Assembly: GCA_023014485.1 (NCBI GenBank)
Contig: JAJOZX010001000.1
Coordinates: 291,501-355,500 of the forward strand
Direction: 5' to 3'
Length of the DNA stretch: 64,000 nt
From: Bathynomus jamesi
Lineage: Eukaryota > Arthropoda > Malacostraca > Isopoda > Cirolanidae
How positions within the stretch are numbered: the first letter of the stretch is position 1; each line of letters begins with the position of its first letter. Under the pieces are notes generated by a model, which was given only the letters and a program-made list of their open reading frames with translations, was not told the origin of the DNA and searched no databases. Of the stretch, positions 52,089 through 63,279 are shown piece after piece. Position numbers and translations under genes: made by a program.

Positions 52089-52928
52089 TTTTAGGTTAGG
52101 TTGTTTTAGGTTAGGTTGTTTTAGGTTAGGTTGTTTTAGGTTAGGTTGTTTTAGGTTAGGTTGTTTTAGGTTAGGTTGTTTTAGGTTAGGTTGTTTTAGG
52201 TTAGGTTGTTTTAGGTTAGGTTGTTTTAGGTTAGGTTGTTTTAGGTTAGGTTGTTTTAGGTTAGGTTGTTTTAGGTTAGGTTGTTTTAGGTTAGGTTGTT
52301 TTAGGTTAGGTTGTTTTAGGTTAGGTTGTTTTAGGTTAGGTTGTTTTAGGTTAGGTTGTTTTAGGTTAGGTTGTTTTAGGTTAGGTTGTTTTAGGTTAGG
52401 TTGTTTTAGGTTAGGTTGTTTTAGGTTAGGTTGTTTTAGGTTAGGTTGTTTTAGGTTAGGTTGTTTTAGGTTAGGTTGTTTTAGGTTAGGTTGTTTTAGG
52501 TTAGGTTGTTTTAGGTTAGGTTGTTTTAGGTTAGGTTGTTTTAGGTTAGGTTGTTTTAGGTTAGGTTGTTTTAGGTTAGGTTGTTTTAGGTTAGGTTGTT
52601 TTAGGTTAGGTTGTTTTAGGTTAGGTTGTTTTAGGTTAGGTTGTTTTAGGTTAGGTTGTTTTAGTTAGGTTGTTTTAGGTTAGGTTGTTTTAGGTTAGGT
52701 TGTTTTAGGTTAGGTTGTTTTTAGGTTAGGTTGTTTTAGGTTAGGTTGTTTTAGGTTAGGTTGTTTTAGGTTAGGTTGTTTTAGGTTAGGTTGTTTTAGG
52801 TTAGGTTGTTTTAGGTTAGGTTGTTTTAGGTTAGGTTGTTTTAGGTTAGGTTGTTTTAGGTTAGGTTGTTTTAGGTTAGGTTGTTTTAGGTTAGGTTGTT
52901 TTAGGTTAGGTTGTTTTAGGTTAGGTTG
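52089..52928. repeat. 15-bp satellite with telomere-type TTAGG motifs
   Basis: About 56 head-to-tail copies of AGGTTAGGTTGTTTT. Nearly all are identical; one unit lacks two G (about 52664) and one has an extra T (about 52720). Each unit contains two TTAGG words, the arthropod telomere repeat, separated by TTGTTTT. The open frame it gives on the minus strand is an artefact of a unit length divisible by three. Confidence 0.97.
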
Positions 52929-53099
52929 GGCCAATTTTGTTTTTCGATGTTTTGTATTAATCTGACTTTCAAAATCTTCAGAAACCACTCGTTTTTGTGA
53001 TTCTCCCCACCCAAAAACTCCCGGATAATATTATTATTTTAGAAGTAGTAGGAAGATGTAATGGCGGGGTTGTTTAACCACCTTTGTGATATCAGAGTT

Positions 53100-53200
53100 A
53101 TATGACTGAGGGGACCTACAGCATTACGTGGAATCCGAACCACGGGTCGCTACATCATATACAGTAGATGCAGAGGCGGGCTCCAAGCCAACTACTCTCC
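53100..53200 (-). repeat. SINE/LINE tail-like fragment
   Basis: The minus strand reads CGTGGTTCGGATTCCACG (B-box-like, 53130-53141 core) followed by TAATGCTGTAGGTCC, matching the element at 5217-5250 and the LINE tail at 1405-1440. Confidence 0.5.
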
Positions 53201-53477
53201 AGACACAATGTCGCTCAACTTCGCTGATCGCCGGGAAGCAGTGTTTCGACATTAGTTCAGTAGTAGTAATAGCAGTAATAATAGTATTATATTATTATTA
53301 GTTTTGAACTTATAACTTCATTTTTATATTTTCCAAACCACGTACACTTTTCTATTTTTCTTTTCTATTTTCACTCTTCCCTTATCCCTTTTGTCACCTT
53401 TTTCCTAATCCCACTTCCTACCACCGGTCCCATTTTCTTTATAAACTTGCTACTATCTATCCCTCGTCAGTCTCACT
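53201..53477. other. unassigned sequence
   Basis: Short AAT-type runs near 53255-53300; nothing else recognised. Confidence 0.5.
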
Positions 53478-53721
53478 CAGGGTCGGCTTAACCATTAGGC
53501 TAACAAAGCTGTACCCTTAGGCTCTCATACTTTTTAGGCTCTCATACTTTTTAGGCTCTCGAGTTTAGGCCCTAATTTTTATATCATAAATCCTAAATCT
53601 TTATCACGAGGTTGGTTAAGTAATATCATACAGTATATAACTGCGTAACTATACCTTCAGAAGTGGAAAATAAGATTTTTTTAGTTTGTTGTTTTTTTTT
53701 TTCTTATATCTGATGGTGTAT

Positions 53722-53925
53722 TTATTGTCGATATGTAATTATGATTTTCATCCATTTTTGTATGATTGGCTTCAAATAGTTAATCTGTTTCCAAAATTGT
53801 TTTTTAGACGTTGGGAATTTGGGCCTAGTGTAATGATTGTTCAGCATGTCGAAAAATGGGGGGATGTTTTGTTTGATATCAGTGGTTAATTTGTGCCGGA
53901 ACGCACCGGAACGGCGTTTCGACAC
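53722..53925 (-). pseudogene. hAT transposase N-terminal fragment
   Basis: SKRRSGAFRHKLTTDIKQNI, then PPFFDMLNN, like the SKRxSGAxxRK start of ZMYM1-type hAT transposases. The start codon position is GTG, probably a degraded ATG. It diverges after about 25 residues. Family resemblance is short, so moderate confidence. Confidence 0.45.
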
Positions 53926-54289
53926 TTATATTTAGCCTGACATTTCTTTTTGTACAAAATATTTCTTACACCGCCGAAAATATTTACCGATTAATAGTCG
54001 GAGCATGAGCACGCTAAACAAGCACGGCAGCACGGCCCTCTTAAAGTAGGAGGCCTAGGTGTACACTGTACATATCATTTGGTAAATAATCCTGGAAGGA
54101 AATATTTTTTCATTATTCATTTCAATATTTTACATTTTCTAGAGATTTTAGAGGCATAGCAACCTTTTGAAATAAAAGGAGAAATTTCAGAGGTTTCTAT
54201 CAGTTTCTATGTAAAGTACGAGTACTGTTATTTTTTTGTTCTTAAGGTTTATTAAATTGTGAAATTGATCATAAAGAAGGATGTGAAGT

Positions 54290-56150
54290 CGTCTTCTTTC
54301 TCTTCGCCCGTTCCCGCCTCTATGCGGAGTCGGCGTTTCTGACCAGCCTCCTCCACACAGCCCGGTCCTGGGCTTCTTCCTCCGACAAACCCTTCTCCCT
54401 CAAATCGTCCCTCACCTTCTCCATCCACCTTCGCTTCGGTCTGCCTCTCTTTCTCCTGCCATGCACCTCCATATTCATCGTTCTCTTACCCACATAATCT
54501 TCGTCCCCTCTCATCACATGTCCATACCATTTCAGTCTACTTTCTTGTATCTTCCTCGAGATTTCTCCAACCTTTGTTGTGCCCCTTATCCTTTCATTCC
54601 TTACTCTATCCAACCTTGTCACTCCGCAGCACATCCATCTCAGCATTCTCATCTCCGTTACATCTAGTCTTTTCTCATGATCTTTCTTTATAGCCCAAGA
54701 CTCAGCCCCATACATCATAGCCGGTCTTACCACAGTTTTATACACTTTTCCCTTAACCCTTGCGCCTATTCTTCGGTCACACAACACCCCTGAAACTTTC
54801 TTCCAATTTTTCCAACCAGATTGCACTCTGTGTGTTATTTCTGTGTCCAGCTCACCGTCCTCAGCCACTGTCGATCCCAAGTACGTAAACTTACTTACTC
54901 TCTTTAACCTCGCTCCCTCTAAACTAATTTCTGAGTCTTGATTTTCGTAGAACCTCAGGTACTCCGTTTTCTTTCTGCTGATTTTCAACCCTCTGTCTCA
55001 AAAGCCCTCCTCCATTCCTCCAATTTTCTTTCTACTACTTCTCTCCTGCTGCTGCACAGAACAATATCGTCTGCAAAGAGCATACACCAAGGGGATTGAT
55101 CTTTTATCCCCTGGGCCAACACATCCATAATCAAAACAAAAAGGTACGGGCTCAAAGAAGATCCCTGATGTAGACCAACCCTCACGGGGAACCATTCCGT
55201 TACACCTACACTACTCCTAACCTGGGTCCTTGCTCCTTCATACATACTTTGCACCAACCCTAACGTACTTCTCCGGCACACCTTTCTCTCTCATACACCT
55301 CCAAACCTCCTGGCGTGGCACTCTATCATATGCTTTCTCTAGGTCGATGAAAACCATGTGCAGTCCCTTTTGTCGCTCCCGGTGTTTCTCCATCAACTGC
55401 CTCAGTGCAAAAATCGCATCAGTTGTTCCCCTACCTGGCATAAAACCCAACTGCTCTTCCCCCACGGTTGTCTCTTCTCTTAACCTTTTCTCTATAATCC
55501 TTTCCCAAACCTTCATCGTGTGTGACATAAGCTTTATTCCCCTATAATTTCCACAATCCTGGATGTCCCACTTCTCTTTGTAGATAGGTACGAGTGTACT
55601 ATCCCCCCACTCCTCCGGCATTTCCTCTTGTTCATATATCTTCTGCATCAGATCCCACAATAGATCTATGCCCTCATCTCCCAAACAATTCTACGCCTCC
55701 ACTGGTATCCCATCCGGTCCCAATGCCTTCCCCTTCTTCATTCCTTTCAACGCCACCTTCACCTCCTCCCTACTCACCTGAAGTTAACCCTTGATTTGGG
55801 ACACCATCTTCAAAAAACCCTTGGGTTTTCCTCATTTAACAGATGTTCAAAATAACTCTTCCATCTATCCATGATTTTATCCTGATCCTTTAAGACCACT
55901 CCCTGCCCATCCTTTACCTGTTTAATTTGAGTAAAATCTTTACTCGCCTTATCCCTAGCCTTCGCTATTCTAAGGATCTTTCTCTCTCCCGCCGGTGTCT
56001 CCAACTCTTTATATACTTCATTCATCGCCTGCGCCTTGGCTCTTGCCACTCCCTTCTTCGCCTCCTTTTTCGCCTGCCTATAGCTTTCTCTATCCTCTTG
56101 TCTACCAGATGTGTCGTGAATACCTAAAATACTGTAAATATATTTCACAC
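54290..56150 (-). pseudogene. RTE-type LINE, reverse transcriptase, 5'-truncated
   Basis: Minus strand, four overlapping frames: ESYRQAKKEAKKGVARAKAQ and FEHLLNEENPRVF (56148-55810); QEEMPEEWGDSTLVPIYKEK, DCGNYRGIKLMSHTMKVWER, RGTTDAIFALRQLMEKHRER, VFIDLEKAYDRVPRQEVW (55684-55238); VGLHQGSSLSPYLFVLIMDV and MLFADDIVLCSSRREVVERK with the catalytic FADD (55281-54985); SKFTYLGSTVAEDGELDTEI, MMYGAESWAIKKDHEKRLDV, HGRRKRGRPKRRWMEKVRDD (54988-54320). GRPKRRWM and YLGS are typical for RTE-clade LINEs. The apurinic endonuclease is missing. Only a few frameshifts and one stop, so a young copy. Confidence 0.88.
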
Positions 56151-57055
56151 ATACTAAGTGTATGAAAACATTGGATGAGGTGTGTTAAATGAAAAAACGC
56201 TATGAAATAGCATCTCAGAAGCACCCTGATAGAAAATTTTCTTTGGGAAGACCACCCAAACGCCCCCAGTAGGAGGGGGAAACTACTTCCTGCAACCTCC
56301 GCACTCCGTGCACCGTGCCCCTACAGGCCACGGCGCTGCTGTGCGCCTCGCTCGCTGCGCGGACTCTGTGGGCTGCTTCGCAGCCTTTGCCTCCGACTCA
56401 TTAGCATTCCACCACTTTTTTCTTACAAGTTAAGCACTGTTTGATATCACACTTTAAACACTTTAAAGCCCGGAAGGAAGAAATCATTCTCTATTTGAAA
56501 TGTATGCTGTTTTTGCTGTTTTTCTTTTTTTTTTTTATGTACATCGCTTAGATTTTTCTTAGTTGTTAAATTTGGATAAATATACATTTCTGTTTATTTC
56601 AAGTTTTTATGAATTATATACAATATATAGTACATATATAGGCCTTTCCCTATTATTAGCCTTAGGTCCCTCACAGCCTTAATCCGGCCCTGCTTACACC
56701 TGATGAAAAGGTGTGAGTGAAGCTTTTGCTTTCAATAAGTCTATTTCTTACAGTGGCTTTATTTCCTTGTAAAAATCTTGTATGGTAAGAAACATCTTCC
56801 TCCGCTAATCGCTAAAATTAAATAAAGTGTGAACGTTTTGAAGAGTTGCCAAAAAGGAATTTTCATGAGCGAGAAGCTGAGAAATTTATTGCTCAATGTT
56901 AATTTAACGTTTCTGAGATACACTGCGATCTAAATCGGTTATGCCTTTATATTTATAAAGAAAAAATTAAACTAAATTAAACTCTACTAAATTAGAGTAT
57001 TGATACCATTAAAACTCATTTGCATTGCTATTTGTATTTCGTTAAGGGGTCGTCG
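56151..57055. other. hAT-shell and unassigned sequence
   Basis: Up to 56692 this belongs to the tentative hAT outline, with a GC-rich palindromic stretch near 56310-56390. Beyond that nothing is recognised. Confidence 0.5.
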
Positions 57056-57059
57056 TGTC

Positions 57060-57330
57060 AAATTTGTTGTATGGGAATGAGACTGTGGTACGGCAAGTAT
57101 GATGAGAGCTGTTGAAATGGATAGCCTGAAATGTATGGTGCGAGTAAGAAGGATTAAAAAATGAGAAATGAATAGGTGAGGTGATGCGGTGTGATAAAGT
57201 CCTTGGAAAAGAGTGTGTTGAGGTGGCTTGGTTATGTACGTATACAGGATAGAGAAACGGGTAAAAAATAAATATGTACCTACAGGGAAAATATGAAGAG
57301 ATATCCCAGGGCCTGTTTGAATATACGAAA
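57060..57330 (+). pseudogene. RTE-like LINE C-terminal scrap
   Basis: MRAVEMDSLKCMVRVRRIKK, then frames with SVLRWLGYVRIQDRETG, resembling the RRVEAxEMDxLRxxxGVRRxDRVRNEEIR / LRWxGHVxRM region behind the RT of RTE-group LINEs. Heavily decayed. Confidence 0.5.
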
Positions 57331-57614
57331 GGCTTGGAATAGCTTTTAAATTTTTCTTGCGAGTGTGTAGTTATTTTTTTAATTTCACGTGTTTAATTGT
57401 GATATTCATCCTATATACATTACATATAAACTCTATACAATAATACCATTAAAAGTTGTTACTATGTAACATGATTTGAAGACTATCTTATCACCTGTTA
57501 ACATTAAGGGCACCTCAACGTACATTGTTTTACCGCAGCACAGTTTATTCATTATGAAAAGAAATAAGGAAAGTTCGTTGGTTTTTCTTGACTATTGACA
57601 CACATTTAATTAGA

Positions 57615-57615
<1 letters not shown>

Positions 57616-57650
<35 letters not shown>
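57616..57650. repeat. (CA)n microsatellite
   Basis: CA tract. Confidence 0.93.
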
Positions 57651-57655
<5 letters not shown>

Positions 57656-57689
57656 AAAATCCGACTGCCTTGTATGTATGCCTTATATG

Positions 57690-58225
57690 ACCCCAGGGCG
57701 TCAAGTTCCTATTTTTTCCTACTTTCCAAAAAATTACTATTTCCTATTTTCCTAAATTTTCCTACTTTTTCCTATTTTATCGGCTACAGGACTTGGAAAA
57801 GATGAGAAAACTGCACCAAAAAGTTTCGATTACAGAAGAGTTCGTGCCTTGCTGACTATGAACAAAAAGTGACAAAAGTGCAGCTTGTTCTTAAGAGGAT
57901 GTGCCCCTGTTTTTGAAGAGCTTCTGACTAATCTTCAGAAGCGCAGCCCAGCCCAACTATTCACTTACTCTATGACAGTGTGTGTGAAACACTCCTGAAG
58001 CTCCTGCCCAGGTTCATGAAGCAAGAAGCAGTGAAAGGAATATGTGGTGTTAACCTGTCATCGGTTACTAGTGAATATCGAAATCATCAGCTTGCTGATA
58101 AGGACCTGGTCATCGCTGATGCAACAAGAAAGGTTCTATCTACATTGAGGCCTGAGCAACAGAAGGTGCCTGTTCGGAATGAGGTCTTCTTTAAAAAATA
58201 TTCCTATTTTGCTCCTATTTTTTAA
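57690..58225 (+). pseudogene. unidentified repeat-encoded fragment
   Basis: CETLLKLLPRFMKQEAVKGI, SSVTSEYRNHQLADKDLVIA, DATRKVLSTLRPEQQKVPVR is open for 81 codons (57980-58225). Both ends of the segment are made of TTTCCTATTTTCC words (57705-57775, 58196-58222), perhaps terminal direct repeats or the MITE-like edge. I have seen similar peptides in repeat-derived predicted proteins but cannot name the family. Confidence 0.4.
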
Positions 58226-58236
58226 AATTTGATTCC

Positions 58237-58465
58237 TAACTGAATGCCCAGTTAGATCAACTGAATGCCCAGTTAGATCAACTGAATGCCCAGTTAGATC
58301 AACTGAATGCCCAGTTAGATCAACTGAATGCCCAGTTAGATCAACTGAATGCCCAGTTAGATCAACTGAATGCCCAGTTAGATCAACTGAATGCCCAGTT
58401 AGATCAACTGAATGCCCAGTTAGATCAACTGAATGCCCAGTTAGATCAATTGAATGCCCAGTTAG
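58237..58465 (+). repeat. 21-bp tandem repeat coding perfect heptads
   Basis: About eleven copies of CTGAATGCCCAGTTAGATCA plus A, coding LNAQLDQ each time, in frame with the following ORF1. Leucines at positions 1 and 5 of each seven-residue unit give a regular a/d-like pattern, so the array extends a coiled coil by whole heptads. All units but the last are identical. Confidence 0.95.
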
Positions 58466-59206
58466 GTGGCTTGTCGGGAAGGTTAGATAGAGTTGAGGAA
58501 GAGGTTAAAGTTAGTCCGAGAGTAGTAGATATCGAGGGATTTAGAGAGGTTAAAGGTGGAGCTAGGCCGCATACGTTAGGTGATAGGAATCCCCCCCTAT
58601 CGAGGTTTCGAACCCTTTCGCCCATTTGGAAAGGGACGTGAATGAGGGGGAAACTATTTTAATTGGGGACTCTTTAGTGCGCCACATGGACAAAGAGTTC
58701 GTTGAACGGCATCCAACCAAGAGGAGGAGGGTCTGTCTCCCAGGGGCCAGGGTTGACAGAGTTAGAGACGAAATGGATAGGATTGACGTTGCCTCCCGTC
58801 ACTCAATGTTGGTGACGATGGTAGGAGGCACGACTCGTATAGGCCCGATACGAGAGTGCCTGACCTTTTGGAGAGATATAGGGGGTTAATTAGGTCCCTG
58901 AAGGCGAGGTCAGATAGGTCTTTAGTTCTAGGTATTACCCCTAGGCACGGGTTGGGTCTTAGAATTACGTCAAAAACAATATTTTTGAATAACAAATTAG
59001 AAGAGATTTGTGCTGAGGAAAATGTACCCTTCGTAAAGCTGTGGTCCGAATTCAGTGATCCTAGCCTTTTTATAAAAGATGGGGTGCATTTTAATGAAAT
59101 GGGTAAAGCTAGGTTAGGTAGGTTAATAGACGAAAACGTGCGAAAGCTGTATAGGTCGAAGCCTTCTTTAAACGTTGTGGGTCCGGGGAACGCGGGCCCG
59201 ACGTGA
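58237..59206 (+). pseudogene. LINE ORF1: coiled coil and SGNH/GDSL-type esterase
   Basis: Heptads (LNAQLDQ)n, then GRLDRVEEEVKVSPRVVDIE; after a frameshift near 58630: GETILIGDSLVRHMDKEFVE with the GDS nucleophile block, LPGARVDRVRDEMDRIDV, MLVTMVGG; after another near 58860: LERYRGLIRSLKARSDRSLV, LGITPRHGL, LEEICAEENVPFVKLWSEFS and DGVHFNEMGKARLGRLI with the DxxH of the catalytic triad. Acts in the retrotransposon RNP; the esterase role is not settled in the literature known to me. Two frameshifts and the lost GTND-type block (reads GGTTRIG) make it inactive. Confidence 0.83.
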
Positions 59207-62006
59207 TAAATAGTTTAAAACGCGGGCCCGTGGTAAAAAATAACTTAAACGTCTTTTATTGTAACGCGCGTAGTATTAGAAATAAATTAAATGAATTTAA
59301 GGCGATAATTTATTCCGGCAACTATGATATAGTTGCTATCACTGAAACTTGGTTAAATACCGTGACTCGGGACTTGTTGGGGGAACTTGATATACCGGGT
59401 TTTAAACTCTTTACTAATGATAGGTTACATAGGTTTGGTGGAGGCGTTTTGCTGTACATTCGTAATTCCCTTAGGGCTATCGAGGTTAAGTTAGATTTTC
59501 CGGCAGCAATTAATGCGATATGTGTTGAAGTTAGGGCGCGTAGTATTAGTTTTAATTTTGTTGTTGTTTATAGACCTCCCGTTCAACCCCTCGATACAGA
59601 TACTAGATTTTACTCACTTCTTGGTAATTTTATTGACAATCGGAATAGTATAATTGTCGGAGACTTTAACTGCCCTAATGTTAATTACGAGAATTTTACT
59701 GGTAATGAGGAGGGTTTGAGATTGGTTGAGTTTATGGACGATAACTTTTTACGACAGATAGTTACCGAACCAACGCGCGGTGACAATATTTTAGATTTGG
59801 TGATGACGAACGGCGAGAATATAGTCGAAGGTTTAGAAGTAGGCGAGAGTTTAGGATGTAGTGATCATCAAATTCTTAGGTTTAAGTTATTGATAAAAAC
59901 ACTCAGGATAGTAACGTAATAGAAGTCCCTGATTTTCGTAGGGCTAATTTTGATAGTTTTGCGGATAGGATGAGAGTAGTGGACTGGGATAACTTATTTA
60001 TGGGTAATGACACAAATTTGCGTTGGGTGGCGTTTAAAGAAAGTTTTAGGAATATTGAAAGGGAGTTTATTCCTCGTAGGCCCAAGCGCGCTAGAAATCG
60101 TGGTAGGCCGAAGTGGTGGACTAGGGAAATAGGCGAGTTCATAAACGAGCGTAATAGAGCGTATAGACTTAATAAGCGCAATGGCACGGCAGCTAACTTT
60201 AATAGATATATCGAGCTTAGACGTCAGGTTAAAAGATCAGTTAGGAATGCCAAGCGTAATTTAGAGATACTTATAGCTGCGGATAGTAAACATAATCCAA
60301 AAAAGTTTTTTGAATACGTAATAATCGTAAGCCGGTAAAAGATAACATAGGCCCTCTAGTGGATGTTAATGGCGCTTTGGCTTCTGACGCTCAGGCGATG
60401 GCGGGTATTTTCAATAACTTTTTTGCGACAGTTTTTACCGTAGAAGACGTAAATAATGTCCCCGACGTGGACGATATCGTTCCATTTAGTAGCGAGACTA
60501 TTTTGGAAAATAACTGTTTACGAGGCTGAGATTGCGCATTATATCGATAGGCTAAAAGTTAGCAAGGCTCCAGGCCCTGACGCTTTTTATCCCAGACATT
60601 TGAAAGATTTGAAAGACGTTATCGTAGGCCCCTTAACGAAGATTTTTAATCAGTCACTCGAAACGGGGATTATTCCTGAAGACTTCAAATTAGCTAACGT
60701 CACGCCTATTTTTAAAAAAGGCGACCGCGCAGTAGCTAGCAATTATAGGCCCATTAGCTTAACGTCAATTGTCGGTAAACTTTTGGAATCCGTAGTTAGG
60801 GATCGTATCATCGATCACTTAGAAAGTAGAGATTTGATTAATAGTAGTCAGCATGGGTTTCGACGCCATAGGTCTTGTTTAACTAATTTGTTAGAATTTT
60901 ATAACGAAATAGTGCGCGAATACGATAGGCATAGAGCAGCTGACGTTATTTATTTAGATTTTAAAAAGGCGTTCGATACAGTTCCGCATAGGAGACTAAT
61001 TGCGAAGGTCAAAGCGCACGGTATACGCGGTCAGGTAGCTAACTGGTTAGAAGAATGGCTTCGTGCTAGGAGACAGAGGGTCGTAGTTAATGGTAGTGAA
61101 TCGGGGTGGTTAGATGTAGGTAGCGGTGTCCCACAGGGTTCAGTGTTAGGCCCATTGCTATTCGTAATTTACATTAACGACATAGATGTAGGATTGACTA
61201 GTAACGTGTCAAAATTCGCGGACGATACTAAAATAGGCGGTAAGGTTGTTAACGAGGACGATAGAAATAGGCTCCAAGACGATGTAAATAGGATTATGGA
61301 GTGGACAGATAAGTGGCAGATGCAATTTAACGTAGACAAATGTAAAGTTTTGCATATAGGTTCTCGCAACAATAATTACACGTACACGATGGATGATAGG
61401 GAGTTAGCGAGCGTTGACGAGTAGATTTATACGCGTAAGGATTTAAAGGTTAGGAACCAGTGCCTGGAGTCTTGCGCAAAAGCTAATAGGATGTTAGGCT
61501 TCATAGCGCGTAATTTCGAATTTAAATCGAAGGATATTATATTGCCCCTTTACAAGTCCCTAGTCAGGCCTCATTTAGAATATGCGTTCAGTTTTGGTGC
61601 CCGTACTTGCGTGAGGATATTGATAGGTTAGAAAGGGTTCAGCGTCGTGCCACGAAACTATTCCGTCATTGCGCGCAAGCCTTATGAAGATAGGATTAAA
61701 GAGTTAGACCTGTATTCACTCGAAACTAGGAGATTAAGGGGGGAGCTTATTGAAGTTTTCAAAATCGTTAATAACATCGATAACGTAAATTTTGACAAAT
61801 TGTTCACTTTCGATAATAGTAATACTCGCAATAACGGATTTAAGTTGCGTGGCAGACGTTTCATTACTAATATCGCTAAAAACTTCTTTACGTTTAAAGT
61901 AATTGATAAATGGAATAATCTTCCCGCGTCAGTCGTTCATTCTACCAGCGTTAATATGTTTAAGAACCGTCTTGACAGACATTTTAAAAATATTAACGTT
62001 GTTTAA
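59203..62006 (+). pseudogene. LINE ORF2: apurinic endonuclease-reverse transcriptase
   Basis: Endonuclease, intact over 59203-59919: VFYCNARSIRNKLNEFKAII, DIVAITETWLN, SIIVGDFNCPNVNYENF, ILDLVMTNGENI, GCSDHQIL. Linker: RRPKRARNRGRPKWWTREIG. RT 60456-61424: KVSKAPGPDAFYPRHLKDLK, FKLANVTPIFKKGDRAVASN, QHGFRRHRSCLTNLLEF, IYLDFKKAFDTVPHRRLIAK, SGVPQGSVLGPLLFVIYIND, KFADDTKIGG (catalytic DD), WQMQFNVDKCKVLHIG. C-terminal domain to 62006: ETRRLRGELIEVFKIVNNID, TRNNGFKLRGRRF, FKNRLDRHFKN. Lesions: frameshifts about 59900, 60320, 60525 and 61590, and a TAG at 61422. It nicks target DNA and primes cDNA synthesis there. Confidence 0.9.
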
Positions 62007-62570
62007 AATAAAAAAAACAAGTTAGCAACAGGAGCTCTGGTGGTGGTGCTCGAGGATGAGTCTGTTGACGATAATGCCAGCTTGTGACATGCCAGCGTGT
62101 GATGCCAGCAATAAAAATTAAAAAAAAAAAAATTAGACTAACACGAACGTAGATGTAGCTCGTAGCGTAAACTAACCCACTTTTTGTTTAACTTTACCTT
62201 TTTTTTTTTTCTTATCTCCTTACTTTGCATGTCTGTAACTCTTTTCTTGCATGTTTGTAGTTTGCATGGTATGACAGTGAGTTAAGACTGTGTTTGCATG
62301 GTTTGTAAGCGTTCTTATTTTACTTCTTTTCATCTTTCACCCCTCTCCTATTCTCTCCGACTATTTTTCTGACTTGTCGGCAGTGGCCGGCGGATGATGA
62401 TGGTGAGTTTTTTTCTCTTTTTCTGAATGAATGTTAACCCACGAGTGATAGGTGTTCCTCCTTACTTAACCCCTTATTCTCTCTCTTCTCTTAACCCCTA
62501 CTCTTTCCTTTCTCTCGGCTAACCTTAGAGTGGATCTTAGGGTCTTTGTTAGCCTTAGCTTCTGTAGAAC

Positions 62571-62663
62571 TGAATGCCCGGTTAGATCAACTGAATGCCC
62601 TTGATGATTGGTTGATTGGTTAGGTTAAGTTGTGATATTTTCGTTAGTTTAAACGAAAATGAC
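62571..62663. repeat. fragment of a GGATCACC-type MITE core
   Basis: ACTGAATGCCCGGTTAGATC, then GATGATTGGTTGATTGGTTA, GATATTTTCGTTAG: same order as the interior of M7 (24985-25060). No terminal repeats. Confidence 0.65.
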
Positions 62664-62727
62664 AAGAGCAAAAATACATAATAAACAGTTTGGTCATCCC
62701 GATAATATGTAAGTACCGAATTGTCTT

Positions 62728-63263
62728 TTATGCTTTGTTTTCTATTTGTTGTTTTGAAGTTTTCACTTTGTCCAACTTACCTATAATCATTTTTCGTTCA
62801 GTATGTTGATCAATCCAGAACTCCCATTCATCATTCGGGATTTTCTCCACCTTAGCGCATTTACACACTTCTTTTACGAGAACCAGAGGCATAGCACTTG
62901 CAGCAACACGTGTCAAATAAATTTCTGAAGGAATCATATTTACTTTGATAAGTGTTGGAAGATCTTTAACTCGTGGGATATTTTTTAAGTTCTTGTCCCT
63001 TCTCAATTAGTCTCTTTACCTTAATTACTATGCTTTTGAAGTAGATTGTTGGAATGGAAGCACGGATATAGTATATTATCATTCACTTCTTCTGCGATAA
63101 TTTCGGCGTATTTCTGAGTGCTAAATGTTGCAGTAATGAGCTTATGTTTAAGATAAGTTTTGAATACATCCTCACAAGTTGGTATTTGGTTGCCAGGAAG
63201 CTCTGCTGGCGTTCCGAAAACAGAATGCTTCACTTTTTCTCTCGTTATACCAGAAGAGGCCAT
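62728..63263 (-). pseudogene. X-like protein, N-terminal fragment (third copy, divergent)
   Basis: From ATG 63263: SVFGTPAELPGNQIPTCEDV, FKTYLKHKLITATFS; then (62728-63006) VKDLPTLIKVNMIPSEIYLT, VCKCAKVEKIPNDEWEFWID, HTERKMIIGKLDK. The GTxxELPxxxxPTxxD pattern and the CKC...KIP...ID/KDxR order match the N-terminal third of the X protein copies. A TTTTCTTTTGTTTCAG tract lies just upstream of the start, as in the other two copies. No catalytic core follows. Confidence 0.5.
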
Positions 63264-63279
63264 TGCAAGCTATGCTATT

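Larger units (their letters stand above)
53478..56692 (-). mobile_element. hAT-type element holding an RTE-type LINE (tentative outline)
   Basis: Left end CAGGGTCGGCTTAACC and right end (reversed) CAGGGCCGGATTAAGG resemble the ends of the 45903-46741 hAT. A matching N-terminal transposase fragment lies inside (53722-53925). The flanking 8-mers (GTCTCACT and CTTACACC) do not match, so ends from two different copies cannot be excluded. Confidence 0.5.
58237..62560 (+). mobile_element. CR1-type LINE with esterase ORF1, best preserved copy
   Basis: ORF1 (coiled coil plus SGNH esterase), ORF2 (endonuclease, RT, C-terminal domain), then a 3' region of about 550 bp that shares GTGGATCYTAGGGTCTTTGTT with the LINE at the window start. 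An ORF1 with an SGNH/esterase domain is known from CR1-clade LINEs. The left side begins at the 21-bp repeats just after an in-frame TAA, so the 5' end is probably truncated. Confidence 0.87.

Noticed and set aside
52089..52928. True chromosome end
   Set aside because: The unit is not pure TTAGG, and transposon-rich sequence continues on both sides.
52710..52988. Open frame with repeated LKQPN on the minus strand
   Set aside because: Produced by the 15-bp satellite whose length is a multiple of three; no start context or unique protein part.
53478..56692. Single complete hAT with certain borders
   Set aside because: Flanking 8-mers differ, so the outline is given only tentatively.
59903..61372. 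Minus-strand frames across the LINE at 59.9-61.4 kb
   Set aside because: They are antisense shadows of the endonuclease-RT frame and show no family resemblance.
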